Of a stretch of 64,000 nt of DNA, positions 1-12,600 are shown piece by piece (the stretch's first letter is position 1; each line of letters begins with the position of its first letter). A program made the translations under genes and the position numbers. The notes below the pieces were generated by a model. The model had not been told where the DNA came from. It worked only from the letters and a program-made list of their open reading frames with translations, and made no database searches. Source of the DNA: Malania oleifera. Lineage: Eukaryota; Streptophyta; Magnoliopsida; Santalales; Ximeniaceae. The stretch lies in assembly GCF_029873635.1 (NCBI RefSeq), contig NC_080428.1, positions 61,429,957 to 61,493,956 on the forward strand, read 5' to 3'.

Positions 1-681
1 TATTAAATAGTAGTTTGATTAAAAGCTTAATTTTGTTCAGTGTACGGATCCCTTCACAGGCAAAAAGGTTTTCCTATCTCTTGTTTACCATAGCTAAACG
101 TGCTCATGCTTTCTAGTAATGGAAACAAATGCCTTTGGTTTTGGTGAAACCATGTCAGACTAGGATTGGAGACACTCCTGAAAAATGTAAGCAGCGTAAC
201 AGTGCTTTAAAAATCTTCTCAAAACAGAGAGAAATTGATTGATGCTGTGAGAAAACCCACATCAAGACTAACAATGATAATTTAGCTAATACAAACACAA
301 CCATGGGAAAACACAAGTTACAACCATAACCATAAAGCTCTATCGGGACTTCCCGGGTCATGGGTTCGACTCATCCCAAGTAACTTGGAAAAAACAAGAA
401 AAATAAAAAAGGGGGTCATACCGAATAACCTTTCGTATTTGGTAAGTAGAAAACCAAAGCGCTGATATGGGCCAACAATTTTATTCAGATGAATGAATGG
501 CTTGGAGCAGAGCCCTTTTTTTTTTTTTTGGAAGAGAACATTACTCTTCAAGCTGGACAGCAGGAATGTATGACTGGATTCCGGAGTCACCCTTTCACTG
601 TTTCCCTTACCAAAAAAAATCAATTAATGACAGCAAAATAACTAGTGAGAGCAACTTAGTTCAACGATATCCACTAGTAGC
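1..681. other. 3' flank of the helicase gene
   Basis: This stretch lies downstream of the helicase stop codon and presumably includes its 3' UTR, since the gene runs leftwards. No further coding exon is seen. A short piece around 335-385 contains a tRNA B-box-like GGTTCGACTCA next to an A-rich run, which might be a remnant of a tRNA-derived SINE, but no A box was found. The open frames here are short and resemble nothing recognised. Confidence 0.5.
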
Positions 682-3600
682 CTACTTCCGAATTCGAATG
701 CCAGGGATATCTTTCAAACCCATTTTCAGTGCTGTCTTCCTGAAGAGAGCAGGGGGTTTTTGTAAACCTATCGACTCACAAAAACTGTTGGCCAGCTCCA
801 CAAGGGTGGTTTTATCTCGGCCTATTTCCCTAATCGAGTTATAATACCCTAGCCAAGCATGATATGCAGCTTCCTTGACACTACCATCAATCTTAGCCAT
901 TGAATACTCCATCTGCAGTCAAAAAACAAATTCCACAAATTCATGATTCTGTGTTCCAGATGATAAAGATTCAAAACACTGAAAGCTCAAGAGCATAAAT
1001 TTCAAAAATGTTTCATCATTGTTCATTAATAAAAGAAAGACAGTCAATTGCATGAAATCCATAGAATGATCAATCAACAGCTTCGACTATGACATGCAAA
1101 TAAATCTCTTTAAACTTCAGCATACAAAGTTACAAACTGTAAATGCCACAGTTGTTGATTCTTGAGATTTTCTTTTTTTAAAAAAAATATTATCCAAGTT
1201 TCAGTTATTTTTTATTTAGTTACAAGCCCAAACCCAATCCCCCAAAACAAGGGGAAAAAAAAAAAAAAAAAGGCTCGAAACACAGATATAAACCAAGCAT
1301 AAATAGCCATGAGACGAACCTTCAGTTTTATGTCCAGATCTATTTGCGGTAAAGGAAATTTCTCAATAGGCAGGTCTTTTATTCCATCCATAAAGTATTC
1401 TTCCCATGGTGCAAGTAACAAGATGCCTTTTCCTTCTTTACCTTCTCGGCCCGTCCTCCCAAGACGATGAATGTATTGTTCCCGGTCAGAAGGAATACCC
1501 ACCTGGCAATAGCCAATATTTGCATATTATTTTATGGCAGTACAGAACAATGCACGAGCAGTCAAATGATTTTTCTTTTTTTTTTTGTGCAGTTACTTCA
1601 TATGGCCAATTAGTTCACTCAAAAATGCATGTAAGAATCATAGGGAATTTAACATATGGACACAACGAACTCCATGTTACACATTCAGATATTTTTCCAA
1701 CTGCAGTTAGTAAAACAAATATTGAACAGCAGGTCCTTGCTGACCACATGAAAGAAACTAAAATGAATTGGTACTAAAAATCTTTGCATTACTCATATAT
1801 ATAGTGAAGTTGAAATAATGAATAATCATCTCAAGCTTTATCTTGATACCTGGATGACCAAAGTAACATCAGGATAATTCATTCCACGAGCTGAAACATC
1901 AGATGTAATGAGAATTAATCGTTTTGATTCCTTGAACTCATCAGAGATACGAGTTCGATAAAGTTGGGGCTTCCTAGAATGTATCTCTCTAACATTCATT
2001 TTCATCTCCCGGAAGAGTAGGAACATGAGTGATGTTACCATTGCAGTTGTAGAGAAAACAATTACCTAAGATAAAGTTAAGCCAATTAAACCTCAAATTA
2101 CATACATTAAACAACAAAGGAGATGCAAACTAAAAAATTTACCTTGTAATCTAGTGATTGTGAGATGTGCTCCTTTAAAAGATGGTACACAATCTGAAAA
2201 TGCAGTTCATGTGGGGCAACGAGGTAAGACTGCTTAACCTACATTTAGCAAAGCCAAAATAAGCACAAAAAGCTAGGTCTTTCGATGTGTCCTAGGGAAC
2301 TACTCAATCGTTTGAACTTGAATCACCAAATCCCTTGGCAGATGGGTTATGGGAGGGGGAAGGTTACCCATATGTGGCCAAGTGACCTCTGAAATGAACC
2401 TTGACCCACCATATTGCCAGCTTGGAATGAGAACAGAATATCAAAAGCAAAATGTAATTGTTTTTCATTCAAATGGAAGTGAACCATACTCTCAAAAATT
2501 ATACCTTAGCATGTGTTTCCAAACAACCTAAACCCACTGTGTCAATAAAGGCATGCTCCCTTTTCAAAACAAGGCGAGATACACGGCGAACCTGTAAATT
2601 AGTAACCAAATGACAATCACAAATTTAGATTTTTTTTGGGGGTGGGGGGGGGGGGGGGGGGAAGGAAGTGGGGGCACAGAATATGAGGAAGAACCCAACC
2701 TCTTTTGGAATTGTAGCAGAAACTAGCAAGGACTGCCTCTGACGGGGCAAACAATCAACAATTTTCTCTATGTCCTTCCGGAATCCCAGGTCTAGTAAGT
2801 GGTCAGCTTCATCAAGTATAAGCATTTTCAACCCCATCAAACGCACCGATATGCCAGATTTATTCTCAATATGATCCAACAACCTTCCAGGAGTTGCAAC
2901 TATCATCTACAGAAGTTACATAAAAAAGTGAAAACAAAGAAACTGTTATGCTTCAGACACATTAGTTTCACAAGCAAGAGCAACAAGAGAAATTTTCTCA
3001 ACATTTCTGTTTTCTCCATTCTCCAACAATCACATTCTTCATATATAGACCAAAAGTTTTTAGGGCAGCCACAATGGTGCAGACCTGGCATGGATATGCT
3101 TCTAGGCGTTTCTGATCAACCTTGAAACGCGTACCCCCAACTAGTGTTTGGACACCTATGCCATCATGGTGCTTCAGCATAACATTTGCTTCTGCAGTTA
3201 TCTGACTTGCAAGTTCTCTGGTGGGGCATAGAATAAGAACATATATAGGCAGCACCCGTTGAATTGTCTTGCTGCTTAAAGCCTTCAACACTGCTTCAAT
3301 TGCAGGAAGCTGCTTATGTTTGATAACAACAATGAAAGGAAGGATACAAAGCATTACAAACCGGATTTAAGGTCTAAAAATGTACCAAAAAAGCTGCACT
3401 TTTTCCTGTGCCAGTTTTAGCTTTGACCAAAGCATCCTTGCCTGTTCCACATTAAAATAAAAACACCATCATTTATTCGCAAATGCCTCTGTTATATTGA
3501 ACATTATTTTTAAGTAACACGGAGGATGGATAAGCAATCATGGCACAAATCAAATACATATTAAAAATAATGCTGGTCCTCTAAGCAGTAGAGGTGCAAC

Positions 3601-6600
3601 TCAATTCTGCTAGCTAAGCCAACCATAAACACTCAAAATACCACACAAAACTCTGAACAGCAGGGATGCAACTCAGTTCAGCTTGTTCACCAAACCTCAA
3701 CCTAAAACTAACCATTTCAACTACAAACTAATCTGAAGGTATAATAAAACAAACCATGTTTTGAATGGGTCCATATGAGTTGGTTTACATTTCCAAAGTT
3801 CTAATTTTAAAATCATTATCTTTTTCCAAATAATACAGCAGGGGCAGAATACTCAATTTCTGGGACATAAACATTTCAATATGCATGTGCACTTCAAGAA
3901 TTCAGTTGTATTCTATTGTCTAAGATTTGAATTGACAATTGACACAAACCCCACCTGTAACACATGCTCCCACGTATAGGAAGACATACTCTCGCAGTTA
4001 GTGGTGGCACTCACGAAATAGACTACTCTTGACGTGTAGGAAAGTTTTCCTATGCATAAAAGTGAAAAGTGGAGTATTTGAAGAATCTCCTCTTCAAACA
4101 AAATAGTTCCCCGGATAACCACTCTTGATGCCAGAAAACAACTCACGGAACTCAGTACAATCTCAAATCTTATACTTAGATAACCAAGCCATATTTTATG
4201 GTCAAGCAACTGTCATCAGCTCATTGTACCATACATGCAGCACAACAATTTTCCAAGCTTACAAAGCTTATACACACACACAGAGAGGAATCAATCAACA
4301 GATAATATACACAAAAATACTGGCATTTCACACAAGCGGCCATCACAATTCATAGGAGTCAACACTCCCATATTCGTCCAAGTGATGTACGCCAAAATCT
4401 TTTGAAGCAATTTCTAATATAAATTCACAAATTCATCTCGCATTGCTAAATGTCATATATTTCCATCCCTTTATAAAAAAAAAATTTACATGCATTTTTA
4501 TGCGCCTTTCATTGCTTATTGGATGAAAACTTTTCATAATCAGTAATCTCAAATAATCTTTTACTTTACATTTAAACAGAAGGGGAATTGAAGCATAAAT
4601 GAAGCCTTGATATTTTCTGACATCATGTAGTTGCATTCCCATTTAATATGAGAAGCAAAGCTTAAGCATCATGCCTTAAAAAATTTAGGTATTTTACACT
4701 AACCTTCCATGAGGTTTCAAATATTGCAAGGGCGCCCCTTGATGTTTGAAAAATCACAATCAACAAAGAGTATTATCTATGAATGAATATTGACATTTTT
4801 TACCTTCTAAATGTGATGTCTTTTGTTTTTTGGTTCTCTTCTCTTCTTTGTATTTTTGTCCACCCCTCTTTATTTTCTTTTTCTTTCTATTATCTCTTCC
4901 TCCTCTTCTTCTTATTCTTCTTGTTCAAACCAACAGATCACAGCTCCACGACTCTACTGCAAGAGAGAAGATAGGGGCCAAAGTAAGATAATTAGCTATT
5001 CCAACATCATACCTAGTCTATCCTTTCCTCAGCATTTCAATGGGTAGCCATACTGTGCCAGAGTAACTGGATAATTCTCAGTGAGAGTTGCACAACCACC
5101 TTGTTGCTGGAGAAATTAACTAGTTAAGCTGTGCGGTGGGTTGCATTGGTTGGTTAAGAGAATAAGTAGGAGAAAGATCGACATGGGGAGTGATAATATT
5201 GTTGTATTTGTGTGTGGCTCTTATACTTGGTGGAGCTCATAAACAAAGGAAGAAATTAATATGGATGAATTCATTGGTGCTTTGCAGCAGGGACTCGTCG
5301 ACTAGTGTGTCTCACTTGTCGACAAGTAGATTCCGAGAGCCAAAAAAATGCAGAAGTTCTAAGATACCGAGAGTAGGAAAATCAGAAATTCAAAGACTCA
5401 TCGACGAGTGGGCTCACTAGCCGACGAGTTGACCTCTCTCTCGTCGACGAGTTCCCTACTCATCGACGAGTGCTCTCGGGGCTGCGAGAAAGAATTCAAA
5501 TTTTGAATTGGAACGTTGGGACGGTTGGGTATTTGGAGGGAAGCCTCCGAGGGGTTGATAAATATGTCTTTCTAGACATGTTTTGATTGTAGAGAGATCA
5601 TTGTATCTTTGTATTGTGTAACTTTCATTTTCATAGTGAAACCTTTGCCGAATTGCACCCGTGGATGTAGGCCTTGCCGAACCACATATATTTGTGTGTT
5701 GATTCTTGTTGTTTTTCAAATATACTGAGTATTTGAATTATACTTTGGTGCTTCATTGTTTTGCTGCGTTTTATATTTCCGTTGTGCAATCTCATACTCT
5801 TTTTTACAGCAATTGGTATCAGAGCGTTGTTGTCATGGCATTGGGTTCTTCTTCTGCATGGTTTGACATTGTCAAATTCGATGGAACGGGGAACTTCAGT
5901 TTATGGCAGAGGAGAGTAAAGGATGTACTTGTGCAGTAAGGGATGGTGAAGGCCTCGTATGGCGTTCAACCGGTCGGTATGGATGAAGCAACTTGGAGAG
6001 AATTGGAGGCAAAGGTCGTTTCCACAATACGTTTGTGTTTGGCCGATGAAGTACTCTATCATGTGATGGAGGAGGATTCTCCAGCGGCTGTGTAGCAAAA
6101 GTTAGAAAGCCGGTACATGTCCAAATCACTTTCTAATAAGTTATTTTCTTAAACAACATCTTTATTTGCTTAAGATGGTTGATGGTTCGAACTTAAATCA
6201 ACACATCAATGCATTTAACCAAATTATTAGTGATTTAATGCGTGTTGATGTTAAGTTTGATGGAGATGATAAGGCTTTGATGTTACTAAACTCCTTGCCA
6301 GCACTCATACTTATGAAAATTTAGTTACCACTCTTACATGGGGAAAAGAGACTCTTTATTTAGAAGAGGTGACAAGTGCCTTGTTGAATTTTCATTAAAT
6401 GCTGAAAATATGCGATGACGGAGAAGGACTTGTGGTGAAAGGCAACAATGAGCGTGGCAAAGGAAAGTTCAAACGTGGATCAAGTCAAAAATCCCGCACA
6501 CACTCCAAGAAGAAAAAGGATATCGGTGTTATAAATGCGGTAAAAAGAGGCATGTGAAACCGGAGTGTCTGGATTGGAAGAAAGGAAATGCTGAAAAGCA

Positions 6601-9600
6601 TAAAGGGACTTCAAAATCAGCGAATATGGTTCAAGAAAGAAATTCAGTATGCAATGATGGTTATGTTCTTTCAGTTTTGTCGAGGTCGAATCACCTTACG
6701 GACTCATGGACACTTGACTCAGCATGTTCTTACCATATAACTCCAAACAAGGAGTGGTTCAACACCTACAGGTTGGTAAATTCAGGTTCAGTTCTTATGG
6801 GGAATGATGTTTCTTGTAAGATCATTGACATAGGAAATGTTAAAATAAAAATGTTTGATGGTACTGTGAGAAACTTGAGTAATATAAGACACATACTAGA
6901 GTTAAAGAAGAGTCTTATTTCACTTAACACCTTGGATTGTAATGGTTTCAATTACAAGTCCGAAAGTGGGGTTATGAAAGTATGAAAAGTAATTTGACGG
7001 TGATAAAAGAGCAAAAGCTAGATGGGAATATTTACACACTACAAGGAACTATTGTTGTAGGTGGAGCTGCAGTCGTAGATGCTGAATCTGATGAAACTGT
7101 CTTGTGGCATATGCGTCTTAAGCATATGGGGGAACATGGTATGAAGGAACTTCACAAGAGGAAACTCTAAAAAGGTATGAAAACATGTAAGCTGGATTTT
7201 TGCAAGATTTGTGTTCTTGGAAAACAAAACAAGGCAAAATTTAAATCATTTGTTCACAAGACGAAAGACATTCTTGATTATGTACATTCCGATGTTTGGG
7301 GCCCAGTTAGAGTAGCATCAAAAGGTAAACATGTTTCTTATGTGAGTTTTGTTGACGACTACTCACGAAAAGTCTGGGCATACTTCATGCGGCACAAGTC
7401 TGATATGCTTGCCAGGTTCAAGTTGTGAAAAACTGAAGTGGAAAATCAGACGGGGAGGAGAATTAAATGTCTGAGGTCAAATAATAGAACTGAGTACACT
7501 GATTCGAGCTTCATGAAGTTTTGTGAGAAGCAAGGCATTAAGAGACACTTTACTGTACGCCGGACACCTCAACAAAACGGTGTGGCTAAAAGGATGAACC
7601 AAACTCTAACTGAAAGAGCTCAGTGTCTCAGGCTTAATGCAGGGCTACCGAAGAAATTCTGGGCTAAGGCAGTTAGTATGACTTGTTTTTTGATAAACCG
7701 ATCACCAAGGGCATCACTAGAGGGTAAAATAGAAAAAGAGGTATGGACGGAAAATGCAGTAAACTACTCCGAATTGAAGGTATTCGGTTGTCCAACCTAT
7801 GTTCATGTGTCTAGTGAGGAGAGATCGAAACTTGACCCAAAATCTAAACGTTGCAACTTTTTGGGATATGAAAAGGGTGTGAAAGGGTACAAGTTATGGG
7901 ATCCAATGGCAAATAAGGTGGTGATCAGTAGAGATGTAGTCTTTGATGAGCAGATTATGGTAAAGCGTACTCAAGATTGTGACAAACAGAACAGAAGCCA
8001 GAAAACTGAGGCAGAGATTAACATATTGCACAAGTGGAGTTGGAAGCTCAGGGCAACGGCAATGATTTTGGTCCTATGGTTGCAGGGAGCTCTAGCTCGG
8101 AAAATCAGCAAGTTGACAATCTTCCTATATGGAAATCCAGACATACTATCAGACCTCTGCCAAGGTATGGATTTGACGAGTTAGTATCTTATGCTTTCCT
8201 TATTAGTTGCAACAATCCAACTACATTTCAAGAGGCAGTGCACAGCCAAGATAAAAGTAGGTGGATGGGTGCAATGATTGAAGAAATGAAATCATTGCAT
8301 AAGAACCAAACTTGGGAGTTGGTGGAGCTTCCAAATGGGAAGAGGGCTATAGGCTACAAATGGGTATATAGGAAGAAGGAAGCAATTTCAGAAAAGGTAA
8401 GAGAAAAATTCAAGACACGGTTAGTGGAAAAAGGGTACTCACGGAAGAAGGGAATAGACTGATGAAATCTTTTCACCTATGGTCCAACACACTTCTATCA
8501 GGATAGTGTTGGGGTTGGTAGCCTATTATGATCTTCATTTGGAACAAATAGATGTGAAGATGACGTTTCTTCACGGTGACTTGGAGGAACAGATTTATAT
8601 AGTATAGCCGGAGGGATTTAGTGAACCAGGGAAAGAAAACTTAGTTTGCAAGTTGAAGAAATCTCTTTACGGGTTGAAACAGTCTCCAAGACAATAGTAT
8701 AAAAGATTTGATTCCTATATGATCAAGATTGGCTATAAAAGGTGTGAGCATGACTATTGCGTGTATGTGATCAAGCTTGATAATGGTTCTCTTATTTTCT
8801 TATTGTTGTATGTCAATGATATATTGATAGCTGCAAAAAATTTAACTAAGGTAAATAAGTTAAAGGAACTGTTACATAAAGAGTTTGACATGAATTTTCT
8901 TGATTCAGCAAAAAAGATACTTGGGATGGAGATTCGTCGGGACAGAACTGCAGGTAAGTTATGGTTATCTCAGGGCGGTTATGTGCAGAAAGTGTTGGAG
9001 AGGTTTAGCATGGCTGATGCAAAACCGGTTTGTACACCTCTAGCGAGTCATTTTAAATTGTCTATTACAGATTTCCCAAGTACGGATGATGATATCTAGA
9101 ACATATCAAAGGTCCCCTATGCTAGCACCGTAAGGAGTTTAATGTACGTCATGGTATGTACGAGGCTAGACTTGGCACATGCTGTGAGTGTGGTGAGTAA
9201 GTTTCTCTCTAATCCGGGAAGACAGCATTGGGAAGCCGTCAAATGGATATTTAGGTACTTATAGGGTACATCGAGTTATGGCATCATGTTCGACAAGCAA
9301 CATGGGAGTCCTTCAATTGTGGGGTTTGTAGATGCTGATTATGCAGGAGATATGGATGACAAAAAATCTACAACGAGTTGTGTTTTTACCCTTGTAGGAG
9401 GACCTATATGTTGGAAATTCACGGTTCAATCTCTGGTGGCTTTATCCACGACTGAAGCTGAATTTATGGCAATTGCTGATGCTGCAAAGGAAGCCTTATG
9501 GCTTACCGGTTTGGTCAAAGAGCTGGACTTATAGCAAGACAGGGTTATGCTACGTTGTGTCAGTCAGAGTGCTATTTACTTAGCAAAGAATCAAGTATAC

Positions 9601-12600
9601 CATGCTAGAACCAAGCATATTGATGTGAGGTTCCACAAGGTTTGGGAATTGATTACTTCGGGTGAACTTATCATAGAGAAGGTTCATACGTCTAAAAACG
9701 CAGCGGATATTTTGACAAAACCGGTCACTAGTGAAAAGTTCAAGCAATGTTTGAACTTACTTCATGTCTCTAAGTGCTCGAAGGGAGACAAACCCAACCG
9801 GACATTCTACGATCAAGGTGGAGTAATCAGATATGTTTTTCAGGTTCTCCTAAGGGACGTATAATCGCCAAGGTGGAAATTGTTGTATTTGTGTGTGGCT
9901 TTTATACTTTGTGGGGCTCATAAACAAAAGAAGAAAAGCATGTGGATGAATTCATTGGTACTTTGTAGCAGGGACTCGTTGACTAGTAGATACCGAGATC
10001 AGAAAAATGCGGAAGTTCTGAGATACCGAGAGTAGGAAAATAAAAAATTCAAAAACTCGTCGACGAGTGGACCTCTCTCTCTCGTCGACGAGTTCCCTAC
10101 TCATCGACGAGTGCTCTCAAGGCTGCGGGAAAGAATTCAAATTTTGAATTGGAACGTTGGGACAATTGGATATTTGGAGGGAAGCCTCCGAGGGGTTGAT
10201 AAATATGTCTTTTGGGCATGTTTTGATTGTAGAGAGATCATTGTATCTTTGTATTGTGTAACTTCCATTTTCATAGTGAAACCTTTGCCGAATTGCTCAC
10301 ATGGATGTAGGCTTTGCCGAACCACGTATATTTATGTGTTGATTCTTGTTGTTTTTCAGATATATTGGTGCTTCATTGTTTTTCTGCATTTTATATTTCC
10401 GCTGTGCAATCCCATACTCGTTTTTAAAGCAGTTTAGAGTTTAGATCCTTTTAAGGAATTCTTTGGTAAATCTTTTTTCACCTACTTGACTTGTGATTCT
10501 ACGGCGGATCCTTTTACTTTGTATCCTTTGATTTGGAAAGCTAATGCTCCCTCAAAAATAAAAACATTTATTTGGACTGCGATACTTGAAAGTACTAATA
10601 CCAATGATTTGCTTAAAAGAGAAGACCTAATAAGGCCCTGTCCCCTGACATTTGTGTCCTTTGTATGAGGAGTGAAGAGACTTGTGCACATCTCTTTCTT
10701 CATTGCCCTTTCACATTGGCTTTTTGAAACAAGTTATTTGGTATATTTGGTGAAAAGTGGGTCTGTCCATAAACTTTGAATGCCTTTTATACCATTACTT
10801 TTCAGGGTTTTGGCAAAAAAAAGGATAGGAAATCTCTATGGCGTCGACTACCATTTGGTGTGTTTGGTAGGAAAGGAATGCTAGAATATTCAAAGGTGTG
10901 GCTACTGCTAACAATTTTCTTTGGAGTAGAGGGCTATATTTTGCGTCGCAAAGGGTGTAGTAAAATTTTTTTTCTTTCTTCATGTTTCTCTACAAGACTT
11001 GCAGCGGGATTGGTTGGCTCGGTTACATCGAGTTTGGTTCTCTGCTTAGGTTGCATTCTTTGTAACTAGTTTCTATTGATATAAAGGGAGGATTTCTTCC
11101 CCCTATCTTTTCTATTCCTTTGTCTTTCTAATTTTCTGCTGTACGTTCTTCTCTCTTTTAATAAAATTCTTTGTTTATCCAAATAATAATAATAATATAG
11201 AATGGCATCATGGTAAATTGTCAATGTTGGCTGTTGATTCAGGCAAGAGAAGCAATCACTAAGGAGCCATCGGAGAGATACTGCTCTGCTACAGTGATCA
11301 TTTGGAGGTGCTGTATTGTTGGCACAGGTCCTGGGTTGTGGTTGCAAGTGTTGGGCTGTGGGTGCAGGTGCAATAATAAAGAAGAAGAAGAAGAAGAAGA
11401 AGACAGAGAAAAAAAGAGGAGGGGGGCAAGAAGGGTGCCATTGTTCTCATTGCCTCATTGGCTTCAACAGTGAGGTCCTCCCCCCACCCTCAGCTCCCAA
11501 GACCCAATGAAAAATGAAAAACACAATAAATCTCCCTCTCAAAAGACCTATATTTTGAAGCTGAGCAATGTGGAAGAAATAAAAGAAAACTCTATATAGA
11601 AGAAGAAGAAGAAGAAGAAGTTAGCTGGTCTTTCTTCCCTTTTCTATGAGTTCTGCCCTTTCTTCCATCTGCTTCTCTTTCCTTTATAAGCATAATGTTT
11701 TTTTTTCTGTATTAGCTTCCACATATCTCCAATGTTGTTAGTTTTGCTTCACCATAGTATCATGTCCAGCTCTCTAAAAAACCCAATATCTAAAAGTAAG
11801 AAGAACAAGCAAGGGCATGGAGGAGGAGGAGGAGGAGGATGGCTAATTGGTGCCATCACAATGCACGTTGACACTTGTACATGTTTTGAAACTCATTCAT
11901 AAATTTTCAGGTAGAAGTCCATAAAAAGTTATAAAATAACTGATTCTTTTTTATAATAAAATTACAACTGAACTACACTTTCAATAGTTTGCATCACCGC
12001 CATCAAGTAACTTTCATTGATCTATGGTACCAAATACCAAACAAATTAGAGGCTAAGGACATATAGTATGATGTTGATGTGCACTATTAAGGCAGTGAAG
12101 TGAAGAAGATGAACTAGTAAATGAATTATGGGCCAGAGAAGCTACATACCCTCCAAGCAAACAGAAAGAGTAGCTTCTTGTACCCTCGTCATTTGCACAT
12201 AGCCTGCTAAAGTTAGTGCCTTGACGGTCAGGGGAGATATACCACTCTCATCAAATCTGGTGAAACAGAGACCAAATTCAAAATTACTAGATGCCACCTA
12301 TAGTTCCCAAATTTCAAAATTATTGACCTGAAATTTAAAACAATTTATGGTTCCAATTTCAGCTCTACTGCCTTCAATAAAAATAATGATAAAGGAACAT
12401 TGTTGTAACTTGTAAGGACAATTTATCTCCCACTTCTATGAGTAAATTTCTTTGTCATCACAAATTATATACCTTTTCTGGCTGAGCAGTGAATCCTCCT
12501 CAGTCTCTTCCACCACATTTTCCTGCAAATTCCTCTGATTCAGCTTGTGTCTAATCAACTCAACCTCCTCTGAAAAGCTGCACTCGTCCTCAACAAGCTT

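Larger units (their letters stand above)
5200..10431 (+). mobile_element. Copia-1, Tork/TNT1-like LTR retrotransposon (fossil)
   Basis: Bounded by direct LTRs (5200-5811 and 9881-10431), with a primer-binding site TGGTATCAGAGC at 5814-5825 that matches initiator-Met tRNA. Inside, in Copia order, are gag, protease, integrase, reverse transcriptase and RNase H remnants. It lies antisense to the helicase in intron 2. The coding part is broken in about ten places. The LTRs are clearly diverged (several percent by eye, plus a length difference of about 60 bp), so it is not recent. The bases next to the two LTRs do not form a matching target-site duplication. Confidence 0.92.
3442..12149 (-). other. 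giant second intron of the helicase gene
   Basis: This 8.7-kb intron separates the exon coding for the Q motif (12256-12150) from the one coding for Walker A (3441-3386). The donor reads GGAGG|GTATG and the acceptor GGAACAG|GC on the gene strand, and the phase is kept (the codon for Gly356 is split). It contains Copia-1 (5200-10431), a LINE 3' end (10434-11195) and simple repeats. The stretch 3442-5199 shows no recognisable gene or element, only a C/T-rich patch near 4850-4930. The stretch 11200-12149 holds GAA and GGA microsatellites and otherwise nothing recognised. Confidence 0.85.

Noticed and set aside
11210-11510. Overlapping open frames with Glu/Lys-rich runs
   Set aside because: They come from the GAA microsatellite in the helicase intron.
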